From Marinobacterium sp. LSUCC0821 (GTDB lineage Bacteria > Pseudomonadota > Gammaproteobacteria > Pseudomonadales > Balneatricaceae), in NCBI RefSeq assembly GCF_012848475.1, contig NZ_CP051666.1, forward strand, positions 581,501-645,500: a DNA stretch of 64,000 nt, in the 5' to 3' direction. How positions within the stretch are numbered: position 1 is the stretch's first letter; each line of letters begins with the position of its first letter. The position numbers and the translations under genes are program-made. Below are positions 50,463 through 60,100 of the stretch, in pieces. The notes under the pieces were generated by a model that saw only the letters and a list, made by a program, of their open reading frames with translations, did not search any database and was not told where the DNA came from.

Positions 50463-51359
50463 ATGTTATTTGCATTTATCTCTGCTGTTTTCCCTGTCTT
50501 CTTTGTGGCGGGAATCGGTTTTATTCTCGCTAAGCGTACCGATTATCTAGAGCATCCTGGCCTCAGTATGCTTTCTAGCCAAATTGCGCTTCCAGCTCTG
50601 GTCTTCTATTCCGTGGTAAAAATGCAGGTGCCGCCTGGTGATCTACTCTATTTGATGGGGGTCACAGCGCTTTGTCTGGCAATGGGTGCGAGCTTGGTTG
50701 CCATCTTCTGTAAGGTCCGTAATATTTCGCCAAAGTTTTTCATCTCTACGCTGGTGAATCCCAACACCGGTAATCTTGGCATACCCATTGTTTTTGCGCT
50801 GCTTGGGCCAGAAGCGTTAGCCCCTGCGATTATCATCTCGACAACTGTTTCACTCAGCCACTTCACCTTGGGTACAACCGCAATGTCGGGTGCTTATCAG
50901 TGGCGCAAACTCTTAACTAATATGCCTTTAATCGCGCTTCTATCAGGAGTGCTTGTGGTCTTCTTGGGTATTGAATTACCTAAGCCTGCATTTAAGTCGC
51001 TTGAGATGATCTCAGGAATTGCCCTGCCTATTATGCTGATGCTGTTGGGGCGATCTCTGGCACGCTTGAAAGTGAATGATGCATCCCAAGTGCTACAGAT
51101 ATCTCTGCTGTCGCTATATCGACCAATATCAGGCTTCCTTATCGCTTTTCTAGTGACTCGTTTTGTCGGCCTAAACGATTTAGAGACCCTGAGCCTGTTG
51201 ATTCAAATGTCGATGCCGGTTGCGGTTATGAGCTACATACTGACGGTCCGATACTCAGGTCCTGCAGACCTTGTTGCTGCGTTAACAGTCACCAGTTTGC
51301 CTGTGATGTTGGTCATCGTATCGTTGATATATCAATACCAAGATCTGTTGGTTTTATAG
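50463..51359 (+). CDS. AEC (auxin efflux carrier)-family transporter
   Basis: 298-residue membrane protein with about ten hydrophobic segments in two inverted halves. LVNPNTGNLGIPIVFALLGPEALAPAIIISTTVSL carries the N-G-x-P motif of the broken helix. The family includes malonate, malate and auxin carriers; the substrate is not predictable. It lies 24 nt after fadD on the same strand and may be co-transcribed. Confidence 0.86.
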   Translation: MLFAFISAVFPVFFVAGIGFILAKRTDYLEHPGLSMLSSQIALPALVFYSVVKMQVPPGDLLYLMGVTALCLAMGASLVAIFCKVRNISPKFFISTLVNPNTGNLGIPIVFALLGPEALAPAIIISTTVSLSHFTLGTTAMSGAYQWRKLLTNMPLIALLSGVLVVFLGIELPKPAFKSLEMISGIALPIMLMLLGRSLARLKVNDASQVLQISLLSLYRPISGFLIAFLVTRFVGLNDLETLSLLIQMSMPVAVMSYILTVRYSGPADLVAALTVTSLPVMLVIVSLIYQYQDLLVL

Positions 51360-51447
51360 GGGTTAGCGATCAAAATTGGTGTTATACTCATCCCCTTAAT
51401 TTTTATCGATGCTCAGTGTCGAATCTACAGTTATACCGGAGAAATAG

Positions 51448-51936
51448 ATGAGCGTTCGCGTTGCGATTGTGATGGGCTCTAAGTCGGATTGGCCGACGAT
51501 GGAAGAGGCTGCCAATATTCTTGATACCCTAGGTGTTGAATACAGTGCTGAAGTTGTTTCAGCTCACCGTACACCGGATAAGATGTTCCGCTTTGCTGAG
51601 CAGGCTGCTGATGCTGGTATTCAGGTGATTATTGCTGGTGCTGGTGGTGCTGCGCACTTGCCGGGCATGATCGCAGCGAAAACGATTGTTCCTGTGCTAG
51701 GTGTGCCTGTGCAGAGTAAAGCACTGAGTGGTCAAGACAGTCTTCTTTCTATTGTGCAGATGCCACGTGGTATTCCTGTTGGTACCCTTGCGATTGGTGG
51801 TGCAGGTGCCTTCAATGCCGGTCTTATGGCCGCTCAGATGCTAGCGACTCAAGATAAAGCTTTGGCAGAGCGTCTCTCTGCATGGCGTGCTGAGCAGAGT
51901 CAGGCTGTTTTAGATAATCCTGATCCACGAGGTTAA
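51448..51936 (+). CDS. purE: N5-carboxyaminoimidazole ribonucleotide mutase (class I PurE)
   Basis: 162-residue class I Pur[18 protein letters not shown] (active-site Ser-Asp), [11 protein letters not shown] with the catalytic His, and [20 protein letters not shown] plus [32 protein letters not shown] are all conserved. It moves the carboxyl group from N5-CAIR to CAIR in purine synthesis. TATACT at about 51383 may be part of a promoter. purK follows 3 nt after the stop. Confidence 0.96.
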   Translation: MSVRVAIVMGSKSDWPTMEEAANILDTLGVEYSAEVVSAHRTPDKMFRFAEQAADAGIQVIIAGAGGAAHLPGMIAAKTIVPVLGVPVQSKALSGQDSLLSIVQMPRGIPVGTLAIGGAGAFNAGLMAAQMLATQDKALAERLSAWRAEQSQAVLDNPDPRG

Positions 51937-51939
51937 TCA

Positions 51940-53010
51940 ATGCAGTTACCCCGTATAGTAGTTGCCGGTAACGGTCAGCTAGGTCAGATGCTCCAACAGG
52001 CTGGTGCGCCGATCCAGTTAGAAGTGGTACCGGTTCATCCAGTGGGTGATGACCTTGTAGAGCTACGTGATGATGATGTTGTAACCGTAGAGATCGAACA
52101 TTGGGCGGAAAACCCTGTGGGTAATCAGCTTAAGTCTCATCCGAACTTCCGTAATGAGTCTACGCTGCATCAGGTTATCGACCGTCAGCGTCAGAAATCT
52201 TTATTAGATCGACTTGAGATTCCAACTGCACCCTGGGTCAATCTTAATAGTGAAGAGGGGGATATCACTGCCGCTCTGAACTCATTGGGTAGTGCTGCTG
52301 TCGTTAAAGCTCGAATGGGCGGTTATGACGGTCGTGGCCAGTGGCGCTGGAAGCAGGGTGATGCCTCGCTGCCAGAGTGGGATGGAATCTGTATCGCTGA
52401 AGCGATGATTCCATTCAGTCATGAAGTATCAATCGTCGGTGCACGTAACGCAGCGGGAGAGAAGGTCTTCTACCCACTTACTCGTAACTGGCATCAAGAT
52501 GGTATTTTGCGTGCAAGCATCCCATGTCTAGATCTTGATCCAGCACAGCAGCAGAGCGCTGAAAGCTGGTTGGGTCGTGTCATGGACGACGGTGAGTATA
52601 TTGGCGTCATGGCGATGGAGTGTTTTGTTGTCGATGGCCAACTGCTTGTAAATGAGCTAGCACCTCGTGTTCACAACTCAGGACACTGGACGCAAGAGGG
52701 AGCTTCAATCAGTCAGTTTGAGTTACACCTTCGTGCTCTTGCTGGTCTACCGTTGATCAAACCTGAGGTTCGCGGCGCGCCAATGATGTACAACCTTCTT
52801 GGTCGTGATTGGAAGATGGATTGGTTAACAGTGCCTGGTGCTTACGTGCACTGGTACGGCAAAGAGATTCGTCCCGGCCGTAAAGTGGGTCACCTAAACA
52901 TTGTCCGTTCGACTCAAGAGCAGCTTATCGAAAGTCTGAATCAGCTTGAATCAATGGTTGATGCAGGTGAAGAGGTAGTGACTGTTTGGGCGAAACAGCA
53001 GTTGGTTTAA
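51940..53010 (+). CDS. purK: 5-(carboxyamino)imidazole ribonucleotide synthase
   Basis: 356-residue ATP-grasp enzyme that makes N5-CAIR from AIR, bicarbonate and ATP. The N-terminal fold is IVVAGNGQLGQMLQQAG; ATP-grasp features include AAVVKARMGGYDGRGQWRW and NELAPRVHNSGHWTQEGASISQFELHLRALAGLPL. MYNLLGRDW and the C-terminal AYVHWYGKEIRPGRKVGHLN are characteristic. It starts 3 nt after purE, in the normal purEK order, and is followed by a terminator. Confidence 0.95.
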   Translation: MQLPRIVVAGNGQLGQMLQQAGAPIQLEVVPVHPVGDDLVELRDDDVVTVEIEHWAENPVGNQLKSHPNFRNESTLHQVIDRQRQKSLLDRLEIPTAPWVNLNSEEGDITAALNSLGSAAVVKARMGGYDGRGQWRWKQGDASLPEWDGICIAEAMIPFSHEVSIVGARNAAGEKVFYPLTRNWHQDGILRASIPCLDLDPAQQQSAESWLGRVMDDGEYIGVMAMECFVVDGQLLVNELAPRVHNSGHWTQEGASISQFELHLRALAGLPLIKPEVRGAPMMYNLLGRDWKMDWLTVPGAYVHWYGKEIRPGRKVGHLNIVRSTQEQLIESLNQLESMVDAGEEVVTVWAKQQLV

Positions 53011-53038
53011 ACTACTAGCGTTTTACCACCAAGTAATA

Positions 53039-53064
53039 AAAAAGGCCGCAATAGCGGCCTTTTT
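53039..53064. terminator. Bidirectional terminator between purK and phasin
   Basis: AAAAAGGCCGC, AATA, GCGGCCTTTTT: perfect 11-bp stem with T-runs in both directions between convergent genes. Confidence 0.93.
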
Positions 53065-53077
53065 AGTGACTGAATGA

Positions 53078-53587
53078 TTACTCAGCTGATGCAGCTTTTG
53101 GAGCAGCAACTTTGCGAGTAGCAGGCTTCTTAGCAGCTGGCTTAACAGCGTCTGCTACGAAAGCTGGAACGACTTTAGAAAGATCGAATTTAGCTAGATC
53201 GAACTTAGACATGTCGAAAGCTGCAGCGTCGAAAGAACCGAAATCTTTCATTGCTTTCTCAGCAGTTTCAGTCATCTCTGCAACGCTTTTCTCTAGAACT
53301 GCAGTTAGTTCGTTACGAGCAGTGTTAAGAGTAGTGATCTCTTCTTCTGCAACAGCAGTCAGTTTAGCTTCTAGGTTTTTGAAGTAAGCAACCTGAAGAT
53401 CAAGAGCAGCTCTAGGTTCTTTAACTTCTACTAGTGCTTTAGCCTGTGCAACACCAGTGTTGAATAGTTCAGTTGCAGCTTCCTGCTGGATAGCTACAAG
53501 CTTTTCTACTGCTTTCTGGTTGATGGTAGCCATCTGAGTGAATGGAGCCATCTGTGCTTTGAAGTTGTTAATCATTTCGTTGTACAT
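53078..53587 (-). CDS. Phasin, PHA-granule-associated protein
   Basis: 169-residue phasin (Phasin_2-like): an almost all-helical region, MINNFKAQMAPFTQMATINQKAVEKLVAIQQEAATELFNTGVAQAKALVEVKEPRAALDLQVAYFKNLEAKL, coats polyhydroxyalkanoate granules. Residues 119-138 contain four FDxxx repeats (FDAAA, FDMSK, FDLAK, FDLSK), and the tail is Lys/Ala/Pro-rich (KPAAKKPATRKVAAPKAA), as in phasins that bind granules or DNA. The ATG at 53587 is used. Two TGCA palindromes lie 27-104 nt upstream. No PHA synthase is in the window. Confidence 0.88.
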   Translation of the reverse strand: MYNEMINNFKAQMAPFTQMATINQKAVEKLVAIQQEAATELFNTGVAQAKALVEVKEPRAALDLQVAYFKNLEAKLTAVAEEEITTLNTARNELTAVLEKSVAEMTETAEKAMKDFGSFDAAAFDMSKFDLAKFDLSKVVPAFVADAVKPAAKKPATRKVAAPKAASAE

Positions 53588-53613
53588 GGTAGGTTCCCCT
53601 GCAAGTTTAATTT

Positions 53614-53628
53614 TGTTGCACTGCAACA
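53614..53628. promoter_or_regulatory. TGCA palindrome, proximal site of phasin 1
   Basis: TGTTGCACTGCAACA is a perfect 7-bp dyad around a central C, 27 nt before the phasin ATG. The TTGCA-N-TGCAA core resembles the TGC-rich sites of PhaR-type phasin regulators. A half-site, TTGTGCAAAT, follows at 53630. Confidence 0.6.
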
Positions 53629-53672
53629 TTTGTGCAAATATTAACCAGTCACAACCAGTGAGTCAACAACTT

Positions 53673-53691
53673 TTTTGTGCACTGCACAAAA
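53673..53691. promoter_or_regulatory. TGCA palindrome, distal site of phasin 1
   Basis: TTTTGTGCACTGCACAAAA is a perfect 9-bp dyad around a central C. The same 19 bases lie upstream of the second phasin gene at 61220-61238. Confidence 0.7.
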
Positions 53692-53840
53692 TAAATTTTC
53701 TCAACAAATACAGTGCTTGTGGAGTGAAAGCTGGGGAGTAAAGTTGTGAAGTTTAAAGTGAAGGGTGGCCATGATTGGGACTGACCAATTGTATGAATTA
53801 CGTTAAGATGCATTCAAACTTGTCCGGAACCAAAGCGTAG

Positions 53841-54665
53841 ATGAAATCCAAAAACTGTTCGCCCATCGGTCTATTTGATTCTGGTGTCGGGGGCTGGAGT
53901 GTATTAAATGCAGTGCATGAGCTCATGCCGCATGAGTCACTTATCTATGTTGCTGATAGTGCGTTTGCTCCCTATGGAGATAAGAGCCCAAAACAGATCA
54001 TTGAACGTTCATTCTCTATCGTTGATTTCCTCGTTGGTGAGGGCTGTAAAGCGATTGTAGTGGCCTGTAATACTGCTACTGCAGCAGCCATCTCACATCT
54101 TAGAGATCACTATCAGGTACCAATTATTGGCGTTGAGCCTGGTATTAAACCTGCTGTGGAGCAGAGTTTGACAGGGCGGGTTGGTGTTATGGCGACTCAG
54201 TACACTGTTGAGAGTGAGAAGTTTCAACATTTGCTTTCACGGTTTGAAAATAAGCAGATTGTTATTCAACCCTGTCCAGGTTTAGTTGAGCTTATAGAAG
54301 CTCCTGAGACATTGGATCAACAGCTACTTGAGTATCTCTCTTCACAATTGAGTTCGTTTAGGAGGGAGGGCATAGATACTCTAGCACTTGGGTGTACCCA
54401 CTATGGGTTTGTACTCGATCAGATCAAAACAGTGCTAGGTGAGGCTGTGCGTATTATCGATACCCCTAGTGCTGTAGCGCGTGAGTTGAAGAGGCGATTA
54501 GATAGTGAAGATCTTGTCTGTGATGATTCTACTAGCTCGGTTCAACTTCTTACGACCAGTGAAGATCTAGTGCGCGCCCAGAATCGGGTCGAAAAGCTTT
54601 TAAAGAGAGATTGGGTCGTTACACACCAATCCATAGGAGATAAAGATGCTAAAAGCGTTATTTAA
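53841..54665 (+). CDS. murI: Glutamate racemase
   Basis: 274-residue racemase that supplies D-glutamate for peptidoglycan. The pair of catalytic cysteines is C76 (VACNTATAAA) and C185 (LGCTHYGF), with IGLFDSGVGGWSVL and VADSAFAPYGDKSP as substrate loops. No ribosome site is strong: GGAACCAAAGCGTAG precedes the ATG. Its last 20 nt overlap the next gene, a hlyU-type regulator, on the same strand. Confidence 0.94.
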   Translation: MKSKNCSPIGLFDSGVGGWSVLNAVHELMPHESLIYVADSAFAPYGDKSPKQIIERSFSIVDFLVGEGCKAIVVACNTATAAAISHLRDHYQVPIIGVEPGIKPAVEQSLTGRVGVMATQYTVESEKFQHLLSRFENKQIVIQPCPGLVELIEAPETLDQQLLEYLSSQLSSFRREGIDTLALGCTHYGFVLDQIKTVLGEAVRIIDTPSAVARELKRRLDSEDLVCDDSTSSVQLLTTSEDLVRAQNRVEKLLKRDWVVTHQSIGDKDAKSVI

Positions 54666-54930
54666 CAAGTTGTTTGGTGAAAGTGTTACATCTTCTATTG
54701 AAGAGTCAGTTGAGTACAAGGGTTTCACCATTAGCCCCGAACCGCGTAATGCGAATGGTGGTTTCGGTGTGGGTGCAACCATCAGAAAGGAGATTGATGG
54801 CGTTTCTCAAGAGCACCAATTTATTCGTGCAGATGCAGTTGCGACGCGTGAAGGATGTATTGAGCTGACCCTAAACAAAGCGCGACAGACTATTGATCAG
54901 ATGGGTGACTCAATATTTAACCCGCGTTAA
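54646..54930 (+). CDS. HlyU-family transcriptional activator-like protein
   Basis: 94-residue HlyU-domain protein: SVEYKGFTISPEPRNANGGFGVGATIRKEIDGVSQEHQFIRADAVATREGCIELTLNKARQTIDQMG. The family was named for a Vibrio hemolysin activator, but many small members lack an obvious winged-helix region and are of unknown function. It starts inside the murI 3' end with ATAGGAG upstream, so it is translationally linked to murI. Whether it binds DNA here is not shown. Confidence 0.82.
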   Translation: MLKALFNKLFGESVTSSIEESVEYKGFTISPEPRNANGGFGVGATIRKEIDGVSQEHQFIRADAVATREGCIELTLNKARQTIDQMGDSIFNPR

Positions 54931-55913
54931 AGCTCTGCATCGAGGATTTGACTCTCATCAAGATCGGTGTGGCGACCAGCATTTTTTGATTCCAAATGGT
55001 CAGTGAGTTCGACTCTGTTTCGCCCGCCATTTTTTGCCCTGTAAAGCGCTGCATCTGCATCAGAAATGAGGGTTAAAAGGGTAGATTTTATTGACCCTGG
55101 TTCACCTGTGTATTGTCTAATGCCGATACTTACTGTGATCTCTAGCCCAAGATCATCTTTAAGAAATGGTGTCTCTGCGACTGCTTTTCTAAAGCGTTCG
55201 AAAACCCTTTTAGATTCCTCCTCTGGGATTGAGCAGGCAACCATAAACTCCTCACCACCATATCGACCCAGTAGGTCGTATGGCCTGAATGTGTCCCTCA
55301 TGCGTTCAGCAAACTCTTTCAAAACGCGATCACCGACAGGGTGGCCGTAGGTATCATTAATGCGTTTGAAGTAGTCTATATCCAGTATTCCTACCGCAAG
55401 GTTCTCTCCAGTTCTCTGGCTTCTCGCTATTTCTGTATCTAGACGGTCGATTAAAGAGCCGCGATTTCTAAGGCCAGTTAACTCATCATGTTCAGCTTTA
55501 TAGGCCAACATATGGTTTGCGAGATTCAATCGACGTTGCAGTTCAAGCGTTCGCATGCCTACGCCAAGGCGAGCACGCAGCTCTATCGGCTTTGTAGGTT
55601 TGCTAAGGAAATCGTTAGCACCTGCTTGCAGTGCTGTGGCGATGCGGTCTGAATCTGTATGGCCTGTCACTAGGATAATGTAGGGAGGATCGTTAGATTC
55701 AGAGGATCTAATTTTTTGACACAGCGCGATACCGTCCAGTTTTGGCATCTCCCAATCAAGTAGGACGATCCTAGGCGGATCCTCTTGCTCGGTTATGATA
55801 TTAAAAGCCTCTTCACCATTGCTGGCTGTGACAGTATCAAAACCCCAGGATTGAAGCTGTTTCTCCAAAATCATCCTGAGTACTTGGTCGTCGTCGGCGA
55901 TCAAGGCTTTCAT
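54927..55913 (-). CDS. Response regulator with diguanylate cyclase (REC-GGDEF)
   Basis: About 328 residues. Receiver domain (1-120) with D53 as phospho-acceptor (VLLDWEMP) and K105 (SKPTKP), a short helical linker, then a GGDEF domain with intact GGEEF (219-223) and an RPYD inhibitory site at 210-213, the RxxD-x5-GGEEF layout. It should make c-di-GMP when phosphorylated and is subject to product inhibition. The kinase is not adjacent. The ATG at 55913 has GAGGA upstream. It is convergent with the HlyU-type gene and overlaps its 3' end by 4 nt. It could supply signal to LapD, 7 kb away. Confidence 0.93.
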   Translation of the reverse strand: MKALIADDDQVLRMILEKQLQSWGFDTVTASNGEEAFNIITEQEDPPRIVLLDWEMPKLDGIALCQKIRSSESNDPPYIILVTGHTDSDRIATALQAGANDFLSKPTKPIELRARLGVGMRTLELQRRLNLANHMLAYKAEHDELTGLRNRGSLIDRLDTEIARSQRTGENLAVGILDIDYFKRINDTYGHPVGDRVLKEFAERMRDTFRPYDLLGRYGGEEFMVACSIPEEESKRVFERFRKAVAETPFLKDDLGLEITVSIGIRQYTGEPGSIKSTLLTLISDADAALYRAKNGGRNRVELTDHLESKNAGRHTDLDESQILDAEL

Positions 55914-56070
55914 GTAGATCCTCAAATTTTTTCTAAATTAACTTCAGAGTAGTCGTTCTTTTTGTTTTTTCCAGAGAATGATCAATTTTTTTCGTTTTAC
56001 GCTTCAATATTAGGATTATCTAATATATTATGCCTGCCATTATTACCAAAAATGAGTAGGACTCTTTTCG

Positions 56071-57120
56071 ATGATTAAACAGCGATTGACTCTGGCATTG
56101 GCTATCAGTGCTGCAATGACAGGCCTAACAACCCTTAGCTCGTATGCGGCTGATCTTGATGTGGTTGCTGCAGAAGTGAAGCAGGTTGCACAGCAAGTAC
56201 AGTTTGACGGTACAGTTGAAGCGGTAAACCGCGCTGTTGTGGCTGCGCAAACATCAGGTCGCATACTTGAGCTGCCATTTGATTATGGTGATGTTGTAGA
56301 GCGGGGTGCGGTCATTGCTCGTCTTACTCAGAGTGAACAGCGCGCAGGGCTAGATGCTGCTAAAGCTCAGGTTAATGAAGCACAGACGGCATATGATGAA
56401 GCAGTTCGTCAGTTTGATCGCCTTACGTCACTGTTCGAACGCAAACTTGTAGCGATTGCACCAGTTGATACTGCTCGCCAGCAACGTGATGCTGCTCGTG
56501 CACGTCTTGATGCAGCTAAAGCGATGGTTAACGATGCTCGAGCTCGATTCCAGTACACTGAGGTAGTAGCACCCTATACTGGCATTGTGGTGAATAAGCT
56601 CGTATCTGAGGGTGAGGCTGTACAACCGGGTACCCCTTTGATGGAAGGCATTGCGCTAGACCAGCTGCGTGTTCGTGTTCAGATTCCACAAGCAAATGTG
56701 AATGAAGCACGTAACAGCCAATCGATTCAAATTCAGATTGGTGATGAACTTGTTAAGCCTGTTGCGACCAAACTTATTCCCACAGCGGATCAATTGAGCC
56801 ATACCTTCAATCTACTTCTGGATCTTCCTGCTGCACAGTTTGCCGCTAATCCACTACCTGGCCAATTGGTACGTGTTCTATTCGCCACAGACAATGAGAC
56901 CCTGCTTGTACTGCCAGAGAGCGCTATAGCTAAACGTGGTGAGATCAAAGGCGTTTACGTTCAAAAGGACGATGGTGCTATTAATTTCCGTTATATCCGT
57001 ACGGGCGCCAATACAGTTGCTGGTGTTGAGATCATCTCTGGCCTAGCAGAGGGTGAAACTGTACTTGCAGACCCAACCGCCGCTGCAGTCGCTTACAAGG
57101 GGGTGCAGGGTGGAAACTAA
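56071..57120 (+). CDS. RND efflux periplasmic adaptor (membrane fusion protein)
   Basis: 349-residue HlyD/AcrA-type adaptor with a signal peptide (cleavage near SYA-ADLD, residue 26). The lipoyl halves, EAVNRAVVAAQTSGRILELPFDYGDVVERGAVIARL and FQYTEVVAPYTGIVVNKLVSEGEAV, flank an alpha hairpin (residues 85-150); beta-barrel and membrane-proximal parts follow. It links an inner-membrane RND pump to an outer-membrane channel. No TolC-like gene is adjacent. It overlaps the RND gene by 11 nt, on the same strand. Confidence 0.9.
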   Translation: MIKQRLTLALAISAAMTGLTTLSSYAADLDVVAAEVKQVAQQVQFDGTVEAVNRAVVAAQTSGRILELPFDYGDVVERGAVIARLTQSEQRAGLDAAKAQVNEAQTAYDEAVRQFDRLTSLFERKLVAIAPVDTARQQRDAARARLDAAKAMVNDARARFQYTEVVAPYTGIVVNKLVSEGEAVQPGTPLMEGIALDQLRVRVQIPQANVNEARNSQSIQIQIGDELVKPVATKLIPTADQLSHTFNLLLDLPAAQFAANPLPGQLVRVLFATDNETLLVLPESAIAKRGEIKGVYVQKDDGAINFRYIRTGANTVAGVEIISGLAEGETVLADPTAAAVAYKGVQGGN

Positions 57121-60100
57121 TCAAACCGAAAAACTTGGTATTTCGGGGCGTATCGCTAAGAGTTTCCTGACTACTGAGATTACGCCACTGCTTGCAGTTG
57201 TTGGTCTTCTATTGGGTCTGTTTGCCGCGATGGTGACGCCGCGCGAAGAGGAACCGCAGATCGACGTTACCTTCGCAAACGTGATGATTCCTTTTCCAGG
57301 TGCGAACGTCACTGAAGTCGAGTCGCTCGTTACAACACCGGCAGAGCAGGTAGTTTCTGAGATTAAAGGGGTTGAACACATCTACTCAGTCTCAAGCCCT
57401 GGTATGTCGATGCTGACGGTAAGATTTGAAGTAGGTGAGCCGCGTACTGATGCGATTGTTCGCCTCTATAACGCCTTCTACTCGAATCAAGATATGCTGC
57501 CTCACAACCTAGGGGTTGGGCAGGCGATCATTAAGCCTAAGGGTATTGATGATGTACCTGTGGTTGCAGGCACACTTTGGAGTGAAGATCCTGCGATTAG
57601 CAGCTCAGACCTGCTCCATGTAGCTCGTACCATTCAATCAGAGCTGCAGCGAGTTGATGGCACTCGTGATATCACAGTGTTAGGTGGTGCAGCCCGCGCT
57701 ATTCAGATCGATTTTGATCCAGCTCGTCTAGCATCGTATGGACTGAGTCTTGCAGACGTTCGCGCTAAGCTTCAGTTTGCAAATATCACGGCTGATGTGG
57801 GTGATCGAGTTAAAAATAACTACGCCATTCGGGTGCAGGCAGGACAGTTACTTGCGGACGTTGCAGAAGTTGAAAGTCTAGTCGTTGCTGTACGTGGCGG
57901 AGCACCAGTCTACCTGCGTGATATTGCAGAGATTACAGATGCCCCTGTGCAAGCAACTCAATACGTTACCTACGGGACTGGACCGGCTGCGGAGCAGGGA
58001 GCTTCAGTTTTAACGACTGCGGTGACCATTGCTGTAGCAAAGAAACCGGGTGAAAACGCTGTAGACGTGGCAAACGCGGTTATTAATCGTTTTGACCAGA
58101 TTAAAGGTATCTATGTCCCTGATGGTGTAAACGCAACTATTACCCGTAACTACGGCGCAACTGCAGATGATAAAGCACAAACGCTAATCAAGAAGCTGAT
58201 CTTCGCAACCCTGTCGGTTATCGTGCTGGTTCTTTTTGCACTAGGTAGGCGTGAAGCCTTAGTTGTGGGTATTGCTGTTATTGTGACTCTGGCTATTACG
58301 CTGTTTGCCTCATGGGCTTGGGGTTTCACGCTTAACCGTGTTTCTCTGTTCGCTCTAATCTTCTCTATCGGTATTCTTGTCGATGATGCAATCGTTGTTG
58401 TAGAGAACATCCACCGTCATATGAGCATGGGTAAACAGTCGCTTCGTGAGGCGATCCCTGTCGCGGTAGATGAAGTAGGTGGCCCTACGATTCTTGCAAC
58501 CTTTACGGTTATTGCTGCACTGCTTCCAATGGCATTCGTATCGGGTCTTATGGGTCCATATATGCTGCCAATCCCGATTAACGCCTCTACGGGTATGTTG
58601 ATCTCGTTAGCGGTGGCATTCATCCTAACGCCTTGGTTGTTCCTAAAGCTTTTCCGCAACCATATTGATGGCGATCACGGTGCACACAGTGGAGCTGAAC
58701 ACGAGCCTCGCTTCAGCGGTTTCTTTAAGAAGATCCTAGTACCTATGCTTCGCAAGGGTGAGGGTAACAAGAATCGTTATGGTCTGTTGGTGGGTATTCT
58801 TCTGCTGATTGGGGGTTCTGTCTACCTAGCAGTGAACCAGACGGTCATCCTGAAGATGCTGCCATTCGATAACAAGTCTGAGTTCCAGGTCATCCTTGAT
58901 ATGCCTGAGGGTACCACCCTAGAGCAGACCCAATTGGTACTTGCTGAACTTGCTGATGATCTGCAAGCACTGCCTGAACTGAAAGATTTCCAGATCTACG
59001 CGGGAACTGCTGCACCAATTAACTTTAACGGTCTGGTACGTCAGTACTACCTACGTAGTCAGCCGAATCAGGGTGATATCCAGGTCAATCTGGTAGATAA
59101 AGATCTACGTGATCGTAAGAGCCACGCTATCGCTCTAGAAGCGCGCACGCTACTTGCTGAAACAGCTAAGACCTACAACGCCAACGTCAAAGTTGTTGAG
59201 ATGCCACCTGGCCCGCCGGTTATGTCACCGCTTGTAGCCGAGATTTACGGTTTGGATAAAGATCGTCAGTTTGAAGTCGCTAAACAGGTACGTGAAGCCT
59301 TTGCGCAAACCTCTGGTGTTGTTGATATCGATGACAGTGTTGAAGCTGCGCAGAATAAGGAGATCTTTGCAATCGACCGTGTTCGTGCAGCGCACTTTGG
59401 TGTAGCTGAAGCTAACATCGTTGCTGCTATTAATAGCGCGATTCGTGGTGAAGACCTTGGTTATCTCCATGATCCGCAAGCCCGTGTTGCTGTGCCGCTT
59501 AAGCTTCAGCTAGCACCTAAGGATCGTGCTGATCTGAATAAGATTGAAACGATTCAGGTTCGTTCAAATAGCGGTAACCTTGTTGCTCTATCGGATGTAA
59601 CAGAGCGCATTGATACGCAAACTAATCCAAGTATCTACCACAAAGATCTTCTTCCTGTTGTTTACGTAATGGGCGATGTGGCTGGTGATACTGATAGTCC
59701 GCTATACGGTCTATTCGCGATCGATGCAGCCCTAGATCAGGTAACACCGGATGGTCATCCAATCGAACGCTTCTTCTTCTCTGAACCAGAGAATCCATAC
59801 CAATGGAGCTTAAAGTGGGATGGAGAGTGGCAGATCACCTTTGAGACCTTCCGTGACATGGGTATCGCATATTCTGTGGGTCTCATCATGATCTACCTAT
59901 TGGTCGTTGCGCAGTTCCGTTCATACGGTATCCCGTTGATCATCATGGCGCCGATTCCATTAACGATTATCGGTATCATGCCAGGTCACGCACTACTGGG
60001 TCAGCAGTTCACAGCGCCTTCAATGATCGGCATGATTGCCCTTGCGGGTATCATCGTCCGAAACTCAATACTGCTGGTGGATTTTATTCAGCAGCAGGTG

